In this document: in pieces, positions 50,124 to 56,136 of the stretch | Numbering within the stretch: position 1 is the first letter of the stretch | Layout of the letters: the number at the start of each line of letters is the position of its first letter | From: Gammaproteobacteria bacterium | Lineage (GTDB): Bacteria > Pseudomonadota > Gammaproteobacteria > Pseudomonadales > Pseudohongiellaceae | Assembly (NCBI GenBank): GCA_030831125.1 | Contig: JAURLQ010000010.1 | Span: 1-56,136, forward strand | Direction of reading: 5' to 3' | DNA: 56,136 nt | Notes under the pieces: model-generated | What the model was told of the DNA's origin: nothing | What the model saw: only the letters and a program-made list of their open reading frames with translations | The model's database searches: none | Program-made: the position numbers and the translations under genes

Positions 50124-50831
50124 TTACATCTTGACCGTTTGCATCCCGCACACATCCTTGCCGCGCTGATAAGCAGGTCTTGCTGTTACCTGTTTGCGCC
50201 AGCGCTCCACATTGCCGAAATTGCGCATGTTGAGATAGCCCCAGGCGTCGTAGAAGCCTGCCAGGGTTTCCACCCAGGGCACCATGGACATGTCCACTAT
50301 GGTGTAGTCGTCCATGATGTATTCCCGGTCTTCCAGGCGTTTGTTGAGTGTTGCCAGTAGCCGTTGGGAAACCTTGGTATAGCGCTCCAGCGCATATTTG
50401 TCTTTGGTCAGTTCCTTTGCGAACTTGTAGAAGTGGCCGAATTGACCGAAGAAAGGTCCGATATTGGCGGCCTGGAAGGTAAGCCACTGCTGGGCCTCAA
50501 TACGGGCACGATAGGTTGGGGGAAAGAAGGTGCCGGTTTTGTCTGCCAGATACTGGAGTATGACGATGCTTTCCATCAGCAGCATGGGTTCGTCTTCCGG
50601 GCCATGCGGATCAATTATTGCCGGGATCTTGCCGGCAGGGCTGATTCGCATGAAATCCGGGTCGTGCTGGTCGCCCTTGCCGATATCAATGCGGTGTGGC
50701 TCGTAGGCAAGTCCCATTTCTTCCAGACAGATGCTGACTTTCTGGCCATTCGGGGTAGGCAGGGAATATAGCTGTATCAGATCAGGATCCGCAGGTTTCC
50801 AGCGTGCCGGAAACCAGATATCAGTATGCAT
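50124..50831 (-). CDS. Glutathione S-transferase family protein (Nu-like, YfcG/YghU type)
   Basis: A 235-residue protein. The N-terminal thioredoxin-like domain has LYSLPTPNGQKVSICLEE and the cis-Pro region ISPAGKIPAIID, as in the YfcG/YghU group, which use disulfide-bond reductase chemistry with glutathione. The C-terminal helical domain follows (DYTIVDMSMVPWV is the usual GST N-capping/hydrophobic-staple region). I start at 50831 with an AAGGA site. Cytoplasmic; peroxide or disulfide metabolism is likely. Confidence 0.9.
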   Translation of the reverse strand: MHTDIWFPARWKPADPDLIQLYSLPTPNGQKVSICLEEMGLAYEPHRIDIGKGDQHDPDFMRISPAGKIPAIIDPHGPEDEPMLLMESIVILQYLADKTGTFFPPTYRARIEAQQWLTFQAANIGPFFGQFGHFYKFAKELTKDKYALERYTKVSQRLLATLNKRLEDREYIMDDYTIVDMSMVPWVETLAGFYDAWGYLNMRNFGNVERWRKQVTARPAYQRGKDVCGMQTVKM

Positions 50832-51027
50832 GTCTGTATCCTTGTAGTTGCTGGCTGTATGCCTGATTTGCAGACAGGGCCGCCAGATACGCGCCTGCCA
50901 GCCTTGTCCTGGCAAAGTTACGGGAAAATATCATGGATTCAAGCCTCGACAACCCTGCATGACGTGTGGATAATGCCGCCACTTTTAAACCAGACCATTC
51001 TGTTTTCAGCAGATTGCCCGGAATTTC

Positions 51028-51417
51028 ATGACAAGAATCATGCGTCGCAGTATCGGAGTAGTTGTGCATTTGCTTTCTCTGATGACCCGCCCGGTACAGA
51101 TAGCCAGAAGCGAGCAGGAGCTAAGATTGCTGGCTCAGGAGTTGAAACACCTGCGCTTGTACGACTACAAGGGATGCCCGGATTCAATGCGGGTACACCA
51201 TACACTGCATCGTCTGAATCTTGATGTACAGTACTGCGATATTCGCAGACGACAGGTGCATTGCGACGATCTGCTATCGCAGTATGGCAGCCTGCATGCT
51301 CCCTGCCTCAGAGTGGAAAGCCCCACTGGTGTCCAATGGATAGATCAACCGGACGAAATCATTCGCTATCTGGTTGAACATTTTGATCCGCAAGTCACGC
51401 AGGGTGCTGCAGCCTGA
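51028..51417 (+). CDS. Glutaredoxin-like protein with CPDS motif
   Basis: A 129-residue protein. A hydrophobic N-terminus (residues 8-20) could be a membrane anchor. The thioredoxin-fold domain begins LRLYDYKGCPDSMRV, with Cys50 and Ser53 in place of the dithiol CPxC, making it a monothiol glutaredoxin-type or GST N-terminal-type protein. A DIRRRQVHCDD segment and an APCLRVE strand follow, where the cis-Pro (TVP) is replaced by APC. It lies between divergent GST and downstream carboxylesterase genes. Substrate unknown. Confidence 0.75.
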   Translation: MTRIMRRSIGVVVHLLSLMTRPVQIARSEQELRLLAQELKHLRLYDYKGCPDSMRVHHTLHRLNLDVQYCDIRRRQVHCDDLLSQYGSLHAPCLRVESPTGVQWIDQPDEIIRYLVEHFDPQVTQGAAA

Positions 51418-51485
51418 AACCCTGGTCACTTGCACTGGATCATCAAGCGCTGCAAACTCTGGAGCACTGATTCGGAGTTATTGAA

Positions 51486-52145
51486 ATGTCACAATTGTTG
51501 CCCTGTATTGAAATCAACCCGGCGCAGGAAGCCACGGCCAGTGTAATCTGGTTGCATGGGCTTGGAGCAGACGGTCACGATTTCGAGCCAGTAATACCCC
51601 AATTGCACCTGCCCGACTCCCTGGCTATCCGCTTTGTTTTTCCCAACGCTCCCGGTATTCCGGTAACTGTCAACAACGGCATGGTCATGCCTGCATGGTA
51701 TGACATCATCGAGTTCGGCGAGGAGCGCAAATTCAACCCCGCCCAATTGCTGGCCTCTGCTGCTGCAGTGCATGCCCTGATTGATCGCGAAATAGAAAGG
51801 GGAATCCCTGGCGACAGGATCATACTGGCCGGATTTTCCCAGGGTGGTGCTGTCAACTATCAGGCTGCCCTTACCTATGACAAACCGCTGGCAGCACTGG
51901 TGGCCTTGTCCACTTATTTCCCGACGGCTGAGGCAATTGAAGTGCATCCTGCGAATGCCGGCCTGCCTGTGTTGATCTGCCATGGCACTTCAGACCCGGT
52001 TATTCCCATCAGTATGGGTCGTAACAGCAGGCGACAGCTTGAAAGACTGGGTTTCTCTCCTGAGTTCCGCAGTTATTACATGGCGCATCAGGTCTGCCCT
52101 GAAGAACTGCAGAATATTGCAGCCTTTATCACTGCGCACCTTTGA
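51486..52145 (+). CDS. Carboxylesterase / acyl-protein thioesterase-like alpha/beta hydrolase
   Basis: A 219-residue alpha/beta hydrolase of the carboxylesterase 2 family. Nucleophile Ser118 lies in GFSQGG, the Asp in HGTSDPVIP (near 175), and the His in MAHQVCPEE (near 203); the oxyanion strand is IWLHGLGADG. This is the length and layout of bacterial EstB-type carboxylesterases, which cleave short-chain esters or thioesters. No signal peptide; cytoplasmic. Confidence 0.92.
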   Translation: MSQLLPCIEINPAQEATASVIWLHGLGADGHDFEPVIPQLHLPDSLAIRFVFPNAPGIPVTVNNGMVMPAWYDIIEFGEERKFNPAQLLASAAAVHALIDREIERGIPGDRIILAGFSQGGAVNYQAALTYDKPLAALVALSTYFPTAEAIEVHPANAGLPVLICHGTSDPVIPISMGRNSRRQLERLGFSPEFRSYYMAHQVCPEELQNIAAFITAHL

Positions 52146-52541
52146 GTGTCGGGGTGTCGTAAATTTGCGGGTTTGCATGCTGGCAGCAACATCAACTGCT
52201 GAAGCAACTGCTTTCATAAAGCCATCAAAGTTCTGTCAGTGTGCTCTCAATCGGTAGGGCCGGTCAGTGGTATATGGATTTTTTATTGTTGATGGAGGCG
52301 AAGGTTGTTGGAATTCACCCCCAACACATGCCTACAATAGCCACAGTTTCGTGTGAAGCTGGCATTACGCTGACATCCATGGCCTTCGACTGGCCACAAA
52401 AGCACGGAGAGACCATCGGTAGCATGGGGCAGCAAGCCTGGACAGCCCGGTATTTGTTTTAACCGGGAAATGTGCATGGGCTGTCAATTCAAAAGGAGAA
52501 CACTGGCACCAATGCAGTTCCCGGTCTGAACAGGGGTTTAC
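52146..52541. other. Intergenic region of about 400 bases before the GGDEF-EAL gene
   Basis: A short open frame (52241-52462) has no recognisable protein, and its sequence is not supported by a ribosome-binding site. I see no c-di-GMP riboswitch signature, repeat copy or strong terminator. It probably carries the promoter of the GGDEF-EAL gene. Confidence 0.45.
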
Positions 52542-55001
52542 ATGTCGGATAGCAAGTTGCCTGAAATACAGGTATCTGCAACTGGGCATCTGCCGATTGA
52601 GCCGCAGGGAGACAGCGGTTTTTCCCTTTCTTCACCCATCCTCGCCTTTCTGCTGGACATGGCCAATGACGCTGTTTACATCTTTGATGAAAATCGCAGC
52701 ATTCTTTATGTCAACGACATGGCGGTAAACCAGTCGGGATATTCAGAGTCAGAACTGCTTGGCATGAATATCAGCGACCTGGATCCGGATTATCCAGCCT
52801 CGAGTCCGGAAATTTTCAGGGAGCGGGCAAAAAGGCGCGACCGCTACGTTATAGAAACAAACCATATCACCAAGGCAGGCAGCTTGCTTCCAGTAGAGGT
52901 TTCGCTTTCTGCCTGCATCCTGGGGGGTGATATTTACAATGCTGCCTTTGTGCGTGACATTTCCGTTCGCAGGCAAACCGAGTTGCAAACAGGGCAGCTG
53001 AGATTTGCGCTGGAAAAAGCTTCCGATGCCATCTATATCCACGATCGTAATGGCATTATCCAGTATGCCAACAGCAGAGCCTGTGAAGCGCTGGGCTATT
53101 CCCGTGAGGAGCTGATGGCCATGCGCATCAGTGATCTGGATCCCATATTTGCCGACAGCAGCAACTTTGCCTTCAGTGCCAGTGAAAAAGATTCCGCCCA
53201 ACCCAGGCAAAGCCTTCACAAGCGCAAGGACGGCAGCACTTACCCGGTTGAAATCGTGTCTTCTGCAACCTCTTTCCAGAGCAAGGAAAGTGCTGTCTGT
53301 TTTGTGAAAGACATCAGCGACAGGCTCCTGGTGCAGAAAGCGCTTCGGGAAAGCGAGCAGTGGTTCAGAATGGTGGCAGACACATCCCCTATTGCCATGC
53401 TGATCAGTGAAGCTGATTCCGGTGTCATCAGGTACTGCAATGCACAGGCTGCGGACCTGTTCAGGCTTTCAAGGGATGCCATGCAAAAGCTTGGCCTGCA
53501 AACACTGTTTGCAGTTTCGGGGATTGATGAAGAAGAGTGTGATGAGATTATCGGTCGCGAGGAATGTCGCGGCGTGGAAATCATGATGAATCTTGGCGAC
53601 CAGTTATGCTGGATTTCCTACAGTGCGAGTACCTTCCTGATGGAAGGCAACCGTATTGTCTGCAGTATGTTGATGGATGTAACCGAAGCGCGGGAGCTCT
53701 CGAACCAGTTGAGCTATCAGGCAACCTACGATGACTTGACCGGGTTGGTCAATCGTCGGGAGTTTGAAGACCGGCTGCAGGAAGTCATTGATATTGCCGC
53801 CCAGCGCAAAACAGAAAATGTGCTTTGTTATATGGATCTGGACCAGTTCAAGGTAATCAATGATACCTGTGGGCACATGGCAGGGGATGAGCTGCTCAGA
53901 CAACTGGCCCACGAATTGCAGAAATGTGTTCGCAGGGATGACACGCTTGCCAGGCTTGGTGGCGATGAATTTGCGATGCTGCTTGAAAACTGTTCACTCA
54001 CAAATGCCGAACGTGTGGCAGTGAGCGTGCTGCAAAAAGTACAGAATTTCCGCTTTGTCTGGCAGAACCAGGTTTTCACGGTCGGTGTCAGCATTGGCAT
54101 GACAGTGTTGTCAGCAGAGGGAGATTCCATTTCAGAAGTGCTGCGTCGCGCAGATGCTGCCTGTTATGCGGCCAAGGAAGCAGGGCGTAACCGACTGCAT
54201 ATTTACCGTTATGACGACAGGGAGCTTGAGCTGCGACATGTGGAAATGCGTTGGGTTACCCGTTTGAACAATGCGCTCGATTATGGGCGATATGAACTGT
54301 GGCAGCAGGAGATTGCTGAAATTTACCGTCACGACAGACCTTCAGGCAGCAAGGCACAGAACCATTTTGAAGTGTTGGTGAGGATGCGCGATGAGGGCAG
54401 TCGCCTGATTCTCCCGGGTGTTTTCCTTCCTGCGGCCGAACGTTATGACCTAATTACCCGCATAGACAGGTGGGTTGTGCACACGCTATTTGAATGGCTG
54501 GAGCAGAATCCGCGTGAGCTGGACAGGCTCGGTATGTGTACGATCAATCTGTCCGGCAAAACCCTGGGTGACGAAAGTTTCCTGAATGAATTGATAGCGC
54601 TACTGGAGACTTCCGGTATTCCTGCCAACAAGATCTGTTTTGAAGTAACGGAAACCGCCGCCATTGCCAGCCTCAGTAGCGCCATCAAGTTCATGACCCG
54701 ACTCAAGGCACATGGTTGTGTGTTTGCACTGGATGATTTCGGCAGCGGTCTTTCATCCTTTGCCTATCTGAAGAGCCTGCCGGTAGACTTCGTGAAGATA
54801 GATGGCTTTTTTGTGAAGGATATACTGGCAGATCCGGTAGATCGGGCCATGGTAAAAGCCATCATCGACATGACCCATGCTCTGGGCAAGCTCACTATTG
54901 CCGAATGTGTGGAGAATGATGCAATTCTCCATGAACTGATTGATCTTGATATAGATTACGTACAGGGTTACGGGATAGCAAAACCGGTACCGCTGTACTA
55001 A
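52542..55001 (+). CDS. PAS-PAS-PAS-GGDEF-EAL cyclic di-GMP regulator
   Basis: An 819-residue soluble signalling protein. Three PAS domains (about 35-150, 152-270, 272-390) are followed by a GGDEF domain with an intact RLGGDEF site (near 473) and an inhibitory RxxD site five residues before it, and then an EAL domain in which the signature is EVLVR. EAL catalytic residues are otherwise visible: Asn in NLSG, Glu in FEVTET, DDFGSG, the Lys in FVKIDG, Glu in AECVEN and QGYGIAKP. Both synthesis and hydrolysis of c-di-GMP are therefore possible. No membrane segment or signal peptide, so it senses a cytoplasmic cue via PAS. It is followed by an ABC transporter gene 19 bases later. Confidence 0.93.
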   Translation: MSDSKLPEIQVSATGHLPIEPQGDSGFSLSSPILAFLLDMANDAVYIFDENRSILYVNDMAVNQSGYSESELLGMNISDLDPDYPASSPEIFRERAKRRDRYVIETNHITKAGSLLPVEVSLSACILGGDIYNAAFVRDISVRRQTELQTGQLRFALEKASDAIYIHDRNGIIQYANSRACEALGYSREELMAMRISDLDPIFADSSNFAFSASEKDSAQPRQSLHKRKDGSTYPVEIVSSATSFQSKESAVCFVKDISDRLLVQKALRESEQWFRMVADTSPIAMLISEADSGVIRYCNAQAADLFRLSRDAMQKLGLQTLFAVSGIDEEECDEIIGREECRGVEIMMNLGDQLCWISYSASTFLMEGNRIVCSMLMDVTEARELSNQLSYQATYDDLTGLVNRREFEDRLQEVIDIAAQRKTENVLCYMDLDQFKVINDTCGHMAGDELLRQLAHELQKCVRRDDTLARLGGDEFAMLLENCSLTNAERVAVSVLQKVQNFRFVWQNQVFTVGVSIGMTVLSAEGDSISEVLRRADAACYAAKEAGRNRLHIYRYDDRELELRHVEMRWVTRLNNALDYGRYELWQQEIAEIYRHDRPSGSKAQNHFEVLVRMRDEGSRLILPGVFLPAAERYDLITRIDRWVVHTLFEWLEQNPRELDRLGMCTINLSGKTLGDESFLNELIALLETSGIPANKICFEVTETAAIASLSSAIKFMTRLKAHGCVFALDDFGSGLSSFAYLKSLPVDFVKIDGFFVKDILADPVDRAMVKAIIDMTHALGKLTIAECVENDAILHELIDLDIDYVQGYGIAKPVPLY

Positions 55002-55020
55002 GGAAGCTCTGATTAAGCCC

Positions 55021-55752
55021 ATGACAGCCGATTCTGAGGGCAAGGCGCTGGACAGTTCTGACTCCTTTGTTCTGGTGCAGGATGTCAGCAGGGAATACAG
55101 CCAGGGCGGCCAGAAGCAACTGGTCCTGGACAATGCCTGTTTTTCCCTGCGAAAGGGTGAAACCACTGCACTGCTTGGTCGCAGTGGGTGCGGCAAATCA
55201 ACCCTGCTCAATCTGCTCAGTGGCATCGACCATCTCACCAGCGGCAGTATTATCATCAATGGTGTATCGCTGGGCTCCCTTGGCGAAAAGGCCCGCACTC
55301 GTTTTCGTCGCAGGCATATCGGCTTTATCTACCAGTTCTTCAATCTTGTGCCGGGTCTGACAGCACTGGAAAATGTGGCCTTGATGGCAGAGCTCAATGG
55401 TAGCGCTGTCGGCGAATCCATGAATCGTGCTGCGCATTTTCTGTCCCTTTTGGGATTGTCTGACAAGGCAGACAGTTTTCCTGAACAACTTTCAGGAGGC
55501 GAACAGCAACGTGTTGCCATCGCCAGAGCGCTGGTGCATGCACCCGATCTCGTTCTCGCTGACGAACCCACCGGTAATCTGGACGCCCGCAGTGGTGAGG
55601 AAGTCATGCAGCTGTTTTCATCGCATCTGAAGCAACAGGGTACGACCACGCTGATCGTTACTCACAGTCTGGCTGTGGCGAAAACTGCAGATCGCATACT
55701 GACCCTTGAAAACGGCACCATAGAGGAGCGCTGGGGTGAGTTTGCCTGGTAG
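55021..55752 (+). CDS. ABC transporter ATP-binding protein (LolD/MacB type)
   Basis: A 243-residue ATPase. Walker A is GRSGCGKST (53-61), the signature LSGGEQQR is near 160, and Walker B with LADEPTG is near 180, the pattern of the MacB/LolD/FtsE group. These power mechanotransmission exporters that move lipoproteins, peptides or toxins. Its end overlaps the next gene, a FtsX-like permease. It has no C39 peptidase domain, so it is not a canonical exporter for the double-glycine peptide found 5 kb away. Confidence 0.9.
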   Translation: MTADSEGKALDSSDSFVLVQDVSREYSQGGQKQLVLDNACFSLRKGETTALLGRSGCGKSTLLNLLSGIDHLTSGSIIINGVSLGSLGEKARTRFRRRHIGFIYQFFNLVPGLTALENVALMAELNGSAVGESMNRAAHFLSLLGLSDKADSFPEQLSGGEQQRVAIARALVHAPDLVLADEPTGNLDARSGEEVMQLFSSHLKQQGTTTLIVTHSLAVAKTADRILTLENGTIEERWGEFAW

Positions 55753-56136
55753 TCTGAAACTGCCGTCATTACTGAAACGCAGCGCATGGCGGCATGCAAC
55801 GCGCCATCCGTGGCAAACCTGGTTGAGTATGGCCGGTATAACGCTTGGTGTGATGATGGTGGTGGCTGTCGATCTTGCAACAAGCAGCGCGCGTCGGGCA
55901 TTCGAACTTTCGGTTGATACCATCACCGGCAACATCACCCACCAGATTGTGGCTGCCAACGGCCTGGTGGATGATGCTGTCTTTGCCGGATTGCGACGCG
56001 AAACCGGTATCAGGCGCAGTGCTCCCATGGTCAGTGGTGAGGTGCGTATCTCCGGTGAGAGTTTCACCCTGTTGGGACTTGATCTGATCAGTGAAATGTC
56101 ACTGCAAAGGCAAAGGCCCGGTTTCAGTATGGCACC
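55736..56136 (+). CDS. ABC transporter permease, FtsX/MacB-like (5' part only)
   Basis: The window ends inside this gene; 133 codons are visible. It starts with GTG at 55736, preceded by an AGAGGAG site, and overlaps the ATPase gene by 17 bases. After a basic start, a first membrane helix runs from about residue 30 (LSMAGITLGVMMVVAVDLAT), followed by a periplasmic domain, as in MacB_PCD-type permeases. It pairs with the ATPase. Confidence 0.8.
   Translation, partial: MSLPGSLKLPSLLKRSAWRHATRHPWQTWLSMAGITLGVMMVVAVDLATSSARRAFELSVDTITGNITHQIVAANGLVDDAVFAGLRRETGIRRSAPMVSGEVRISGESFTLLGLDLISEMSLQRQRPGFSMA

Noticed and set aside
52146-52541. Cyclic di-GMP riboswitch before the GGDEF-EAL gene
   Set aside because: I could not find the conserved core or the expected paired stems.
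55021-56136. ABC transporter as the exporter of the double-glycine peptide
   Set aside because: The ATPase lacks a C39 peptidase domain, belongs to the LolD/MacB group and lies 5 kb away with unrelated genes between.

Overview
The window reads as chromosome from a free-living, aerobic, Gram-negative gammaproteobacterium. Support comes from a CyaY-type frataxin, TrxC with an N-terminal zinc finger, HrpB helicase, lipoprotein and Tat signals, a PQQ dehydrogenase, paired DUF1592/DUF1588 and DUF1552 genes, ankyrin proteins and an oxalate/formate-type antiporter. Gene content resembles oligotrophic marine lineages such as the OM182/Pseudohongiella group. That placement is inference from gene content, not a database result. 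No rRNA, tRNA, CRISPR array, transposase or prophage was seen.

Layout. 1-3.9 kb: a structured repeat, cyaY, a gene broken by two in-frame TAG codons, a secreted DUF6152-type protein and an FkbM methyltransferase/Rieske pair. 3.9-17.3 kb: one long minus-strand operon. From 5' to 3' it encodes a VWA/glutamine-amidotransferase-like membrane protein, a caspase-fold protein with no visible catalytic cysteine, a TPR gluzincin metallopeptidase, a MoxR AAA+ ATPase, a DUF58 protein, a BatA-type VWA protein and a 1238-residue DUF4175-like protein. It looks like a MoxR-VWA envelope chaperone or quality-control machine. 17.9-23.5 kb: a plus-strand metabolic operon of MBL hydrolase, TPP enzyme, NRAMP-like transporter and OFA-type MFS transporter, probably for a small carboxylate. 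23.6-26 kb: a trypsin-like protease gene interrupted by one in-frame TAG, overlapping an inactive paralogue. 26-33.4 kb: a glycosyltransferase, a frameshifted COG4798-type methyltransferase, a TPR protein, a PQQ dehydrogenase-cytochrome c and an MBL-fold pseudoenzyme. 33.6-38.9 kb: a DUF1592/1588 cytochrome, DUF1552 and ankyrin operon. 39-48.9 kb: repair, housekeeping and amino acid genes (tag, YchJ-like, DUF6524, hrpB, argC, a serine hydrolase, trxC, AlbA_2). 49-50.1 kb: an AT-rich islet with a CPBP membrane protease and a 59-residue double-glycine-leader peptide. 50.1-56.1 kb: GST, glutaredoxin-like, carboxylesterase, a PAS-GGDEF-EAL regulator and the start of a LolD/MacB-like ABC exporter.

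Best leads: (1) three copies of a structured repeat whose stem arms differ between copies but remain complementary; (2) the double-glycine peptide beside a CPBP protease, with a core that is acidic, Trp/Tyr-rich and free of Lys, Arg, His and Cys; (3) the MoxR-VWA operon carrying a caspase-like pseudoenzyme and a metallopeptidase; (4) three genes broken by single-base lesions, one with intact stop/start coupling downstream; (5) a TIR element that supplies both the argC stop codon and the hrpB start region.
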